Below, piece after piece: positions 10,293 to 22,811 of a stretch of DNA of 64,000 nt (positions within the stretch are counted from its first letter, which is position 1; each line of letters begins with the position of its first letter). Source of the stretch: Tamarix chinensis (Eukaryota; Streptophyta; Magnoliopsida; Caryophyllales; Tamaricaceae); assembly GCA_030549775.1 (NCBI GenBank), contig CM060172.1, positions 126,221,122-126,285,121 on the forward strand, in the 5' to 3' direction. The position numbers and the translations under genes are program-made. Below the pieces are notes generated by a model. The model was not told the DNA's origin. It searched no databases and saw nothing but the letters and a program-made list of their open reading frames with translations.

Positions 10293-13200
10293 TGTAACAC
10301 TCCACAAACTATACTTATCATGTGCGAAGATTAATGTGCTTGATGGTGATTTTATGGAATTTGATATTATCTTGGAAATGTATTTTGGATTTGATCTACA
10401 AAGGATTTACAAAAGTTTGGAAAATAAGGAAGAAAATGATTTTTTGGGCACGTTCGATGACTGTTCGATGAACCAATCAACAAGTATGCCATTTTATCTC
10501 GAGTTTTAGTTTAGGATAACCATTCAAGTTTTTCTAGAAAATTGATTGATTGTTGGAACCAACCAATGGTTACACCAAACCGATCGATCGATTTGCCTAA
10601 CATGTGAGATTTTTAAACAAAATTTTTAATGAGAAATTTCTTCCAATAATCTTAAATCTTGGTAATTAAGCTTTGAATTTGTTTATAAATCATATTTTCC
10701 AAATTTTGGTCATTAGTCCAAGCTTTTTCCTTTGCTCAAATGGATTCGCAGACCAAAATAGACAAAAAGTGGATGATGAACTAACACTTTTGTCTCCTTC
10801 TTCCTCTCTCTATTATGCCAGCCCAAACAAATGATTTTTGTTCTTGAAAATCCCTACAACTTCTTATGCTTGTTTCCCACACCTTTTTCCCTTTTTATCC
10901 CTTTTTTTATTGTGTTTGGATTTTTTAAGGCACATTTCCCTGTGACATTTCAACCATTACCATTTCAGCTATAGAAGAAGTTAGCTTGGTTTCCTTGAGA
11001 AATTTGATTTAAAATGCCCAATTTCGAGCAAGAGGATTGGAGGTTCAACGTTATATACCCATTCCCTTTCATTTTCCACCAGATCATGGGTATATTAGCA
11101 ACCATAGCCTCTATTTTTCCTCCCTTTTTTTTTTCTCAACCACCGAATTAGCACTTTTTTTCATTCTCTTGTACCTTAACTCATTTTCTCATCCCCGTTC
11201 TCTACTTCTTATTTATTTTCTACACCTCTTCTAATCCTTCATCTATGTCTTTGTTGTTTTAATCTTAAGCAATATAGTGTTAGATTTAGGAAAAATATTA
11301 AATATTAAATTTGTTTTCCTTGTTGTTCACTTTAATGAGGTTATATCACTTGATTTTCACAACCTTTTTTTAATTATTTTAAGGAGGTTTTTTCTAAGCT
11401 TTAATCTTTTCTTTTAAGTTTTTCATGACTTAGACATTTTTTGCTAAAGATTTTACTTGGTATGTATTGTTAAGCTTTACTTGAAGTAAGTTATTTCTGT
11501 CTCGTGGTGTGGAATGAATGAGCATATGGGTTAGTGTAAGTTGGACATTTGGAATTTTTGTATGATTACATATTAGTAGTGGTGTTGTGGTGAATCATGC
11601 ATTGATTTGTGTCATTTTGAAAAAAAAATATGAGTTTCATTCATGACTTGATGATTAATTGGAAATGCATCATGTGTTTGTTAGTAGAGCATGATAAATC
11701 TTTTTTTTTTTTGCAAATGGAAAATGATATGGATGTGACATAGTTGGTATTTGAGTCCTAAATCTTATATGTAATCACTTGCGTAGATTTTTTTTGCACA
11801 GGCTGATTGATTGGTTTGGTCAAACTGATCGACTAATCTCAAAAACATTCAAATGGTTAGGTCAACTCATCAATTGGTTTGTCTGTGGTACTATTTGCTT
11901 TAGTTTTGGCTTGAACCCATCAACTGTTTTGGTCGAACCGATCAACTGGTCTTTAGAAAAGTTGACAGGTCTAACACATCAATCGATTATTTTTGATAAG
12001 GGCGTTAGGGTTTGGGTAGTGCTATACTAGTTGAATGGTTGATATAATTGATCAACTAGGTTTGACCATAACGCTTGATTTGATTCCTTTTGACGCTGTA
12101 AGGGCTTGAGACTTGACATTATGTTATGCTATGACTCTTGTATGGTGGAAATCCACTTCTTGGCGTGAATTAATTAACTCAATTGATGGATCGAATTGAT
12201 CAAGTATTGATGATATCACCACTAATTACCCTTGATAGGTAACTTGGAATAATTATATGGGCATGGTTGACTTGGTATGCTATGTGGGCCTTGTTTGGTA
12301 TATATCTTGGTAAATAAAGTACTAATAACTTTAAGTGGAATAACACATAGTATTACATGGGACTAGATTACCCAATCTTTGATTTGCTACCGGAGGTTAG
12401 TCTGCCTTTGGATCCCTGTGCCTTTTCTACTCTAGACACTGATGATGCACTAGAAGGTATTGATACTAAAGGGTCTAGTCACCTAAGTGGTTTATTTGGC
12501 TTTGGCTGGACTTTGTGTCCATTGGTATTTTTTTAACTTTGGTCAAACCTACCCCTTTGGTTATTAGTTTGACTCCTATGGGTGTTAAGAGACCATAGGG
12601 GACGGTCCAACCCATTTCTCAAAGAAAAGAAACATAAGTAAGTAAATTAACGATTATATAACATTGTGATCTAAATCTCATTAATGGTTGAGTGGAATGA
12701 AACTTAGAATTTATCTAGTAGTTCACACCTTAGATTGTCACTTCACATGATCAGATGATGTTACCTATGATTTCTAAATTTTGTGAAAAGAATGATGAAC
12801 CATGAATTTCCTATACTTGTGTGAAGCATGACATTTTCGTGAATTCCATGTCAATCATTGACCGTGTTACTATTGGCTTCCATATACATGATTAGAGTGC
12901 TATGATGAGAATCCCATATTAGTAAACCATGTTACTCCATAAGCATGAGAATGTGCGCTACTTTCACCCATATGCCTTTTTATGATCATACGTGTATCAT
13001 AAACTCCCATAAATAGGTAACTTGGCTTATTTAGTATGTAACTTACTTATGTACCCATTTAATTGATCACCTGCTCAATCTCATGAGGAAATAACATTGT
13101 GTAGGTATTTGAGGGTGGCTAGTGGCTGGGCCATATATGTGTTTGGATGTGGGGCAACAGAGAGTGGAATTTCGATGGTTATTCTTTTGTTGGTCCTTGA

Positions 13201-13516
13201 GAAACTTAAATTTTCTAGGTTTTTATGTGAACACCCTCTTCATGTATTTTAGTTTGTTTTGGACCCACCATGGTCTTAGTTTTGTAAGCCATGACTCTTA
13301 TTATCTTTTGTGCTATCTATTTTGCAAACTCTATTCCTTGTGTTTTGGTTTATTTGATGCTTAGCTTTGTATCTCATATGGGATGGATGGTAGTGCTTCT
13401 ATCCAATGTTAGGTGTTGTGATAACGCCCCATTTTTCGTAGGATAATTTATCATATTTTAGCTTTCACAAACACTTTAAAATGAAAAATTTTGGTAGTAA
13501 AAAATGTCGTATTACA
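10293..13516 (+). mobile_element. Solo LTR of a Tekay/Del-like retrotransposon (3224 bp)
   Basis: The segment starts TGTAACACTCC and ends with AATTTTGGTAGTAAAAAATG and a TATTACA, the ends shared by the LTR family in this window. It is flanked by GGTGG (10288-10292) and AGTGG (13517-13521), a 5-bp target duplication with one mismatch. Inside are pyrimidine-rich tracts (about 10780-10940 and 11100-11230) and a region at about 11795-12060 with repeated CGATCAACTGG-like motifs. No gag or pol sequence is present, so this is a solo LTR. It sits within LINE ORF2 sequence. Small reading frames inside it are not genes. Confidence 0.8.
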
Positions 13517-13521
13517 AGTGG

Positions 13522-13811
13522 AGTAAGAAATTATCATGTTTTAGCAATTCATCAAATAAAGGCGCACATTGTGTGGTTATGTCAAACATACCATCCACTT
13601 GGTCTAGAAGGAATCAAATAAAAACTAGACAGAAGATATGGAGGTGTGATGGTCTAAGCTATGCATGAGAGTTATTAAAATTAACATGGATGCAAGTAAA
13701 ATAGGTGATGATTCATGAGGATTGAGCTTTTGTTTGCAAGGACGATTAAGGAAGTGTATGTCTAATAGGGTACAAGGCATTGTTTTTTATTGACATCTAA
13801 AAGAGGTAGAG
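13522..13811 (+). pseudogene. LINE RNase H-like fragment
   Basis: This short piece lies just right of the solo LTR. It contains a possible RNase H start, with NMDASKIGDDS followed by a stop and a RLRKCMSNR-like piece, resembling the K-x-N-x-D-G-S opening of the LINE RNase H domain. It is in the order expected if it is the continuation of the LINE zinc-binding region left of the LTR. The match is short and broken. Confidence 0.4.
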
Positions 13812-14996
13812 TGTAATACCTCCAAAAAATTTATTTAACAGTAATCTTGAGTAATTAATATTTTAACCTAATCAAAATCTCAGATAATTGATAATTTTAT
13901 CTTACCCCAATCCACTTGTCCTAAACCTAATCTTGACCCTTGTCCTAATTCTAAGTCATTAATATTTTAACCTAACCATAACCCCATATGATTGATAAAG
14001 TCATTCATACTTTAACTTAACCCTAACACCAGATGATGGATAAATTAATTTTATCCTAATTTCCTAATCTAAAATTTAGACATAATCTCTAATCCAAACC
14101 TAAACTTTCTCTTTCTTTTCCCTTTTTTTCTCTCTTTTTCTTGTTTCCTTTCCTTTCTTCCTCATCCCATTTGACCTACCTCTTCCCTCCTGCCCCTTCG
14201 AGCCATGCAACCTAGTCCCACATGGCTCCCTTTTTATTTCCTTTCCAAGCCTTGTCATTGCACCAACCGTTACCCCTATGCCTGCTCTACCTCACCTACC
14301 TTGCACCATCAACCATACCAGTCACCCGCCCCTTTCTTCCCCAGACCTCTATTGAGAAAAACCCACGACAACTCCCCAACCTTGCACCTTCGGTCCTCTC
14401 ATCCCACACCCTCACCTCACCTCCTATATATACCCCTCTCCTTTCTTACTTCATTCTTTTCACCTCCCACAAACTTTCCTCGTCTTCCTCTTCCAGTCTC
14501 AACATCGCCGCTATCAAGTTTCACCATTTTTTCTTCAGTGAACTCTTCATATTTCCCTCACCCCTTCATTTCTCGAGCCTATCTACATGAACAACTCGTG
14601 CAAAATACCCCTATTAGCGTCATTCCCTCATATTACACCATCCTCACCCACACCATCACCTCATGCCAAACCACCCCAAGTTGTAGCAACAATCCATGCC
14701 AAATCACCACCCCAGTATCAAGAACCCATGCTAAAACACCCTTATCTACACCAAGGGGTGATGTTGCACCCCTATCTAGAACAAGAGTTGACACTACACC
14801 CCTCCTAGCTACACCAACTTCCATCACAACTTGTTTGAGCCTTGCACGCCTTGGTTTTCTTTGGGTTTGATCCATTTTTCCATCCTTATTTGCCTTATAT
14901 TTTCCTTTCTTATCTTCTTGAGTTATAATGCTATATTATGATTGATTCTTAGGTGGTTTTCTGGTGGTCTCAAAGGAGGAATCCTAGGTTGCACAT
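13812..14996 (+). mobile_element. 5' part of a Tekay-like LTR, truncated
   Basis: It starts TGTAATACCTCC and runs through runs of CCTAA-type sequence and a strongly pyrimidine-rich block (about 14100-14850), then reaches AGGTGGTTTTCTGGTGG near 14951. The same order is seen in the LTR starting at 18387. It is cut at 14996 by another LTR start, and its 3' part is not found on the other side. The long proline/serine-rich frames here are produced by the pyrimidine-rich tract and are not genes. Confidence 0.7.
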
Positions 14997-17454
14997 GTAA
15001 TACTCCATTTTTAAAGTCCTAATTATAAACATGTAATTATGTGTATTAGTTGTAATGATTATTTTAGGGTGGTTTGTATTAAGTATATTGTTAAAATGTG
15101 CATTATGACATATTAGATATAATTTTTAATTAAGTTAAAATTTGTCGGAGAGTACGTTATTAAATTTTAACCTTAAATTAGAGTCTAATTGGTATTCGAT
15201 ACGTCAAGTAAATCATATTTCGATAACTAAATATTTTTACTTGGTTCTTTACCTAAATAATTACCCTAACATATGCTATATTTTCTTGGTATTTTCCCTA
15301 TCCCCTTCCCGACATAAATCCTCCTACACATTACCCTACACCATACCTCCATCTCTCCCATGTTTCCTTCTCCCTTTGTATCATGCCTTCTCCCCCCAGC
15401 AACATGCACTTCCTCCTCTTTCTACCAAGCTCCCTTAAGCAAGAAGAAGCCTTGTTGATTCACCATTATTATGATGCATTTCCATCACTTTCTTCTTTAC
15501 AATGCATTCCACCACTAGCCACATTTCCTTAGCTTCAGAAACCTACACCGATCCCTCACCCTCACCTTTAGCAACTCCTGCCAAAACCACCCACACACAA
15601 ATGCACAAACTCACACAAACACACCCCAACTCCCTCGCCCAAACTAACCAAAACAACCCCCTCCACCTTCGGCCAAAAACCCAAAAACTCTCCCTTCTCC
15701 TTCAGCGAAAGCTACCAGTCCTCCCTACCTTGCTGCTCCAACTTCCACCACACCTCCACTCCTTGATGCATCCTCCACCACCGAATCCTACAAAGTCACT
15801 AAACACCCCAAAAACCTGCGACCAACCTCACCAAAACCACCAAGCATAAAACATTTCCCCTAGGTTGAGCTATTTGTGCCCCAAATTCCCCCTTGATGCA
15901 TATATACCTGCCATTTCTCCCTTTCCTTCATCATCCATTCCTGCTGTTCCAACCCCTGGCATCGGCCAACTCCATTGTTACTCCTTCCTGCTTCTTGGCA
16001 ACATCCACCTATTGTTCCTCTTTTGTTGCATGCATTTTGTTTGGCTTCCTTTATTCTTTGCTTCGGTCAGTTAGTTATCCTTGATTTGTTTTAGTAATTT
16101 TAGGTTATTTTTGTGTAATTAAATTCTAATGCATATGTTTTTGGGTGTTAAATTCGTAGGTAATTCTTAAAGATATCGAAGAAGACTTTTTGCATAAGCT
16201 TGGATTAGGTAAATCTAATCACTCATAAGACGGTAGAATTTATGTGTGAGCATGTTAGGGTTATTAGATTCAGACTTTATGCTAGGGTTTTACATTCTCT
16301 AAGTATTATGGCATGTATGATAAAATGGTAATATGTTAAATGAATGACACGTACAATTGTTGTGAGTTTAACTATATGCATTAGTAATATGTTGTATGCT
16401 TTGCGTCTGCATATCTAGGGTTTTGTTAGGATTTTCATTCCTGTTAAGTTATGATTTAAATGTCATGGTAAATACCTCATGATTGCTAATGCATGGTAGT
16501 TTGGGTTACAATGATTCACATGGAAGCATATACGCATAATTAAGATTAGTTTATAATGATTTCTATTTGCATGAGCTAGGGTTAGAGATATCTCCCTATA
16601 TGTATTGTGATGATAATTTTTCTATTTAAATGATGTATTATGCTTTAAATATGTATGTACATGCTATATGGAAGATGTGCTACGTGAGAGTTGCATGGTT
16701 AGGATTTTGTGGGTGTAACCCACTAAATGCATGTAAAGTAGAAAATATAGTTAATTGCCAAAATACAAAGATTACCTACATACTAAAATAATGTGGAATA
16801 TTGACTTTTATCCTTTTTATGGCAAAATTCTCTTAATAAAAATGTTTGGTATGGAAATGAATGAAATGGCAAAACTAGGGTTTTGAAGGACATTTTAGTA
16901 ATTTTAACCTAATGTATCTTTTATTAATAATTGGATGCTAGGATTTTGTGTGGCTATGTGTAATGTGGGTCTGTTACATCCTGTGAGGTATTGTGATTTA
17001 CTCACTACAAGGATGTTGCACTAATACTACTTCTGCAAATGACTACGTGAAAGATATGGAATGGCTCCAGGCGTACTATAGTGGCAAGGAGGAGAGTCCT
17101 TGGGAAGAGATCTCATTTTTGGAGTGAGCTTTTAGGTCTAAGAGATAAGACAAACCGGTGTTGTACCTACAAGTACTTGTTTTTGATGTGATTGATTTTT
17201 CTTCAGACTCTTATGTCCCTTGGTGTTTTTTATTTCCATTGTTGTATGAAATATATTATCAATAACTTTTATTTATGTAATATCTTGTATTTTAGCTGAT
17301 TTACTTTGGCTATAATTTATTTTATCCTCAGCACTTGGTATAACAAAGGTAAGGGAACTGGACTTATGCTAAGTATGGCAGTAACATCTAATAGTTTGGT
17401 AATTAACGCTTCCACAAAGTAAAATTTTTAAATAGTAAAAATGGGGGCGTTACA
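14997..17454 (+). mobile_element. Tekay-like LTR (2458 bp)
   Basis: The segment starts TGTAATACTCC and ends with AATAGTAAAAATG and GGGGGCGTTACA. It has the family layout: a C-rich block at about 15290-16050, AT-rich middle, then AGTATGGCAGTAACATCTAA before the end. The flanks GCACA and CTTCC do not match, so it is not a simple solo LTR insertion. Left of it is another LTR and right of it is antisense LINE sequence. Confidence 0.7.
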
Positions 17455-18060
17455 CTTCCTTCTTTTATCGATTCTAGCTTGTCCATTGTAACATTCCCTA
17501 CATCCGCCTTCTGGATATTTGTTCTCTTAATCCTATTGGTTGCATATGTGTTGAAGAACTTTGTATTTTTATTGCCCTCCTGTAGCCAATTGCATCGTGA
17601 TTTTTGTGCCCACATAGATTATAGTCTTTTACTCTTCACCCATACCTCTTGATGTGCTCGTCTCTGCTCTTGTAATTCCACATTTTTCAAAGATTGTTCT
17701 AATTGTTTTTGATCTAGCAAGTGAGTTTCTTCCCGAGTCGTATTTAGTCATTGTTAGATGCTGCAAAACTGTTCCTTATTCCATACTTTCAACTTTTCTT
17801 TAATTCTTCGTAATTTTACCATTGTAGGTTCACTTCCATTAACTAATTGCCATGTGCTTCAAATGATCTCCACAAAATTTGAATGAGGCATCTAATAGTT
17901 TAGGAATTGAAAGGATTTTGGTCCAAAGTCGATCCTCTTAGAAGTAACCCATAGTGGAAAATGATCCAAGACTCCCCATTTCCCTAAAGAAACTCTGATA
18001 TCTGGGTACTATTGAAGCCATTATGAGTTTACAAATACTATATCAAGGATGCTCATTGAG
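17455..18060 (-). pseudogene. L1-type LINE ORF2 fragment, endonuclease end to linker
   Basis: On the minus strand, read from high to low positions, this is ORF2 of a plant L1 element. A segment with WGVLDHFPLWV and DFGPK (about 17990-17920) is the end of the endonuclease, where a DHFPL motif is typical. It is followed by WAQKSRCNWLQEGNKNTKFF (about 17610-17555), the conserved linker before the reverse transcriptase. Stops occur within the segment. It ends exactly at the LTR border at 17454, and the reverse transcriptase part is not found beyond the LTR. Confidence 0.8.
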
Positions 18061-18386
18061 TTCCCTTAGGACCATATAAAGTTGTTGTCAATCAATTTTT
18101 TTAATGGTTGTTACCATGTATTTGGAGGATAATTTTTGACATTTTAAATTTTCTCAAATCATAAAAAATTATAATAGAAAAATAAAATTATTATATCCGT
18201 ATTGAAAATTACTTTCATAATATTAATTTTTAATAGTTTTTATTTATATAGAATAAAAAAATCAATGGTAAAACACTATAAAATATATGGTGACATATGT
18301 TAAAAAACAAAGGTAAAACTTTTTAATATGTCTTAAAAAACTATAAATCATAATTTATTTATTGTGAAAGGAGGGAATATAATAAT
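18061..18386. other. AT-rich spacer
   Basis: AT-rich sequence between the LINE fragment and the solo LTR target site, with no reading frame of interest. Confidence 0.5.
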
Positions 18387-21275
18387 TGTAATACCCCGAA
18401 ATTTTGCTTAAGTTAATCCCACATCATTAGCCCCCTAATCTAATGCTAATCTCAATAAATCCTATATTAGCCTTAACCTCTCCTTAATCCCGTAACTTTA
18501 ATCAATTATGAAAACCTTAGCTTTGATAAACCGTAATTCGTAAACCAAAACCAAATCCGCTCAAATTTTCGCTAATCCTAATTACCCGTAACTAATCTAA
18601 ATCATCATAAATTAACCCCCTCAACCCTTTCTCTTTTCCTTTTCTTTTCCTTTTTCTTTTCTTTTCTTTCCTTCTCCTCCTTCTCCCGCCAGTCCTTTTG
18701 CAGCATTTCTGCAACTTGCACCACCACTTGCACCATCTCCCATCTTATCCCTTGCAGACTTCCATCATTCATCAACCTCACCTCACCTCCCCTTTTCTCC
18801 TTTTTATTCTTCTCCTTCTGCACCCTTATCCCTGCATCTTTTTTCGTTGCACACCCCATGTCCCTGCAACCTCCTTATCTTTTCACCCTTACGTAACAAT
18901 TCCGTCAACCATCACCCCTCACCCTACAGCTACCACCCTACCCTAGCCATCCTCTACAACCATCACCACCATCATCCAATTACATCTGCACCGTCACCAT
19001 TCCCCCATCGCACGCCACCCCTATTTATTTTCTTTCCCCTAAAACACCACACGCACAACACATATGCACATATATGTATATATAGATATATATTCCTCAC
19101 CCTCTCCTTATTTCTCTTTAGTTTTGCCTCATTTTGCCAATATTTTATGCCCAAGAGCCATTACCGAAGCTCCCTCACCCTTCTCCTTCCCTTCTTCTCC
19201 TTCTTCTTCTTCTTCCTCTTCCTATCCCTATTTTGGCATTTGCACCACCATCTTCCTCCACCATGCACCACCTCGACCACCACTCACTTCCCTTTGGCTG
19301 GTAGACCGACCCCCAAGGTTGCCCCAACCTTTCCCTTCACCGTCGCTAGCCATCGTCGTGGCCCACCGCCTCTTTTCCCTCCTTCTCCCTCAAATTTGTT
19401 GTAGTGTCGCAGTGTGCACGATCGTGCAATGCTTAAAACACTTGCTGCATAGACGTGCAATCCTTGCACTGTCTAATTGTGTAAAAATTTTCTTCTCGGC
19501 CTGATTCTACACGGTCGTGTAACTTTTGCATCGCCTGGCCGTGCGTTTTATTTTCTCTCGACCTGTTGTGCTCTGGTGCTGCACGACCGTGCAACTTTTG
19601 CACTGCCTGCCAATGTAACTTCTTTCTTGGCCGTGCACCCCTATTTTCACCCCCAAACCTCAACCAAACACCATCAAACTTCTACCATAGCTCCACCACA
19701 CATTCCTATACACATCCACACATCTTAAGCTCTCATTTAACTACAGTTATACCTACTTCTACCCTCTTTACCTTGATTTTCCCCTTCGGTTTAACTCTTC
19801 AAGCCTAACTATAATTTTACTATTTCTTGTAGGTGGTTTTCTAGTAGTTTTGGAGGAGGAAGTCTAAGATTTTGCGTGCTTAGAGCCCGGTGTCCTAGTT
19901 GGTAAGGATAATATTTGATGCTTAGGACTTTTGATGATATTTGCTTGTTCGAATAAATGTGTCTTACATGATATTGCTGCTATAATATGTGATGTATGTT
20001 AATATTGATAATTTGTGATGTTATGCATGTTATGTTGAAAGGATATAAGGGTTGTAAGAGATACCATTATATTATGATTATGCCAATAACATCTTATTTG
20101 TGAGAATGCATCTTATAGCATAAAAATTGGGTTGTGTGATGTTAATATCATACATGTGGAAATATATCTATGGTTGAATGATGATAATATCGCCCTCGTG
20201 GAAATATGTTCATGGTATGAAATATGGGTTGAATGATAAGAATGTCATAAGTGTGAAATTGTGTCTTATGATATAAAATATGGGTTGATTGAGTTGTGGT
20301 AGATGGGCTTAAGGTCTTTCATGAGGTATGATGATGAATGAGGACTTGGAAAAATAATATACATGAAAGGTATAATATTTTATGAAATAAAGGTGTTAAT
20401 TGTGCTAAAAGGGTAACTTGGTCCTTATGGAATATTAATGAGGTTTTGGTAACTTATGTGTTAGGATTCTTAAAATTATGATAATAATAACTCGAGTAAT
20501 TCATGGGGGTATTATCGTTAATTTGGGATTCATAAATGCTTAATAGTAAATTTGGGATAAGTCATCTTGAGATGTTAATATTATTATTCAATTTTCATGG
20601 ATTAGATAATAACTACTGGGAATTAGAAAAGATAAATATTTTATATAAAGTGTTATGACAATTTTTATGGGATTTAGACTTGGACGCTTTAGTGTTTAAT
20701 ATATATATATATATCGGGATGAGATTACTAAATCAAACTCATGGGAACTTGGTTGTGATTTTTGGGTATGATATCAGTGAAGGGATTTAGGTGATGACAT
20801 AATATAAGGAGAGTGGAACAACCAACACGGGAGAATGAACATTAAAGGAAGTGTAATTAGGGTTTGACAGGACTAGGAGATTTAGACCTGTATCATATGC
20901 AAATCTAGTCGACTGTATTCCATGCTATATGTATATATGTTTTGACTATGTCCTATACCTGAGAATCAACCATTAAATAAGATACTAATCACTTAAAGTG
21001 AAAGAGCATGTGAGTAAGGCCATGAGATTTTTTTAATATATATATATGTATGTATTCCTGTTCCACTGGGTAGAATAGTGTCCCGGGAGCGTTCTGCCCT
21101 GAGATGATGTTTTTAATCTCCATTCCACTAGAAAGAATAGTAGCTCGGGTGTATTGTCCCCGAGAAGTTTCAAATCGTTTCACCGGTTGAGAATAGTGGG
21201 GCACCTACTCATCGTGAATTAAAACATATCTTGACAACTTATGGAAAAGATACTAATGATTTAAAGTGGAAGAAT

Positions 21276-21913
21276 GCTATGGCTCTATCAGAAGTATTGA
21301 TTTGGGTTTTATAGGCATTGGCTACCATTGTCATTTGTTGTAATAGATTAAGGATATGGTATTCAGATAATCCATCTACATTCCATTCATATAGAGAGGA
21401 TGTTTTGTAATTTGGTTGAACTAATTTATTTGGTCTAAGTTCAAGGCTTAGATCTGGAGCAGCTTGTTTAGGGATCATTTGCCTAGATGTTGATGGGTTA
21501 TGAATTCGAGCCAGGATGGGTTCCTGTGACTCATCATAATCAGTTTGATTTGTTTGATTCATCATGTTAATTTGTGAATCTAATTTAGGAGTATCTGGGA
21601 TTTGAATTTGATTTGATGAAGTTGTGGGTGTTGTTTGGTTAAGCTTTTCTCTTATGGCTTGGAGGAATTCTGTTTTGCCAGTTTGAATTATCTTTTGACT
21701 AGATTTGGAAACTTCAAAGGGTTTGAAGACAGTCATTTTCTTTTGTTCAGTATTTTGAGGCACAGAGGTTATTTGAATTGTAGGTAAGATTGTTTTTTGA
21801 ATATGTTTATCCAATTTTACCAAATGCGTTCCAATTGTGTTTAGATGAATGTTTGTGTAGTTATTTTGAAGAACAATGTTCTTAATATTTTCATATTCAT
21901 CTTCTTTTGGCAT
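21276..21913 (-). pseudogene. Pararetroviral coat/gag-like N-terminal region (broken)
   Basis: The open stretch contains NNYTNIHLNTIGTHLVKLDK, a predicted short helix near the start of the coat-like part, a long low-complexity Gln/Thr/Ser region, and SEYHILNLLQQMTMVANAYK near the end, resembling the start of the capsid core in plant pararetroviral gag-like proteins. Just after that motif the reading frame runs into LTR sequence (about 21275), so the capsid core and zinc knuckle are missing. Confidence 0.6.
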
Positions 21914-22007
21914 CCTAAGGGGTTTTAGTTTTAGTGTGTTTTCACCAGGTCATTTTGATATTTTGCAAAGGTGGATGCTCTATTTCTATTGTTCCTCTAT
22001 CTGTTTG

Positions 22008-22283
22008 CTAGGTTTTAGTTTTATTACGAGTTTTTACAGGGTTTGTTGATTTAAATGGATATGGTATATTTCTTTGTTTGCAATCCATTTTAAACCAGTC
22101 AAAGAACATTATTTTGATTTTGTTATTTTGCATGAATTCATAATAATCAGTTTGGATTTCTTGTCTCTGGCTTAAGAAATGTTTAAAAAACCAATTTATC
22201 TTTTTGGTGTTTTCTTCAGAGTAGAAATCCTTTTTGAATAATTCTTTATCAATTACAAATTCCTTTTCAATAACACTTAACAT
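22008..22283 (-). pseudogene. Pararetroviral linker region (broken)
   Basis: The 91-residue open stretch is rich in charged and aromatic residues and contains FYSEENTKKINWFFKHF and an MFFDWF-type motif ending near IPYPF. This layout is found between the movement and coat-like regions of plant endogenous caulimovirid polyproteins. It lacks a natural start and ends in a stop at 22008. The frame differs from the next piece. Confidence 0.5.
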
Positions 22284-22393
22284 TTTTTCAGTTATTTCAG
22301 AATAAATTGGAGAATCTAGAGGGGTATTTGTTTCTCGATTTGTTTGTTCGGATTCCTCATCTTTTTTTTGTATACTGATTTAGGAATTCTTGT

Positions 22394-22811
22394 TTAGAAA
22401 TCTGCACCCTGAAATGATGTTCTAAGCGTTTCATATGTTGAATTTCTTTTTTGGTTTTTATTTTCCAAGTTTATGACTTTCGGAAGGTTTAAAACTTTTT
22501 CTAAGTCTATGGTCGAAGATGTTGAGGCATCATCATTAATTCTTAGACTTAGAGTTCTTATGAAACTTAATTTGACAGTTCCATCATCAAATTGAATTAT
22601 TTGATTTATTTTTGTATTTGGGTTTGGTATTATTGGTTGCAGTTTGTCTTCCTGGGGTGGTAGGGCATTTTCTAATGTCCAATATTCAGAAAGGGTAATT
22701 TCATTCCATTTTATTGTTTTTGGGACAACTATATTTGATTTTGTGTTATCGGTTTGGAGCATTAAAGTTTCTCCTATTTTAGTTTGAATTTTTGCATTAG
22801 TTTTAAATTGT
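22394..22811 (-). pseudogene. Pararetroviral movement-protein-like region, 3' part (broken)
   Basis: The open stretch continues a few codons into LTR sequence at its N-terminal side, which shows that the virus-derived frame is fused to unrelated DNA. Features that suggest the family are an IIQFDDGTVKLSF motif and a RTLSLRIN segment followed by a serine/threonine-rich spacer, as in proteins with plant viral movement domains. The N-terminal membrane and plasmodesma-targeting part is missing. A stop ends the frame at 22394. Confidence 0.55.

Larger units (their letters stand above)
21276..22811 (-). mobile_element. Endogenous caulimovirid-like pararetrovirus fragment
   Basis: On the minus strand three consecutive reading-frame pieces (about 22811-22394, 22283-22008 and 21913-21276) resemble part of a polyprotein of plant endogenous pararetroviruses (Caulimoviridae): the end of a movement-protein-like region followed by the start of the coat/gag-like region. 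The pieces are separated by stops or frame changes. The left junction is inferred near 21275, where LTR sequence homologous to 20972-21005 ends, and the right junction near 22811, where the LTR motif TAGAATAGTGGCTC begins. No protease, reverse transcriptase or RNase H is present, so the fragment cannot be autonomous. The assignment rests on remembered similarity to plant movement/coat-type polyproteins. Confidence 0.65.

Noticed and set aside
14205..14870. Long proline/serine/threonine-rich open frame of 221 codons
   Set aside because: It lies in the pyrimidine-rich block of an LTR; composition alone keeps the frame open, several frames are open at once and no conserved motif is present.
15502..15849. 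115-codon Pro/Thr/His-rich frame
   Set aside because: Same situation inside the next LTR; C-rich low-complexity sequence without protein family features.
18847..19504. Overlapping Pro/Ser-rich frames of 146-185 codons
   Set aside because: They fall in the C/T-rich block of a solo LTR flanked by a target duplication.
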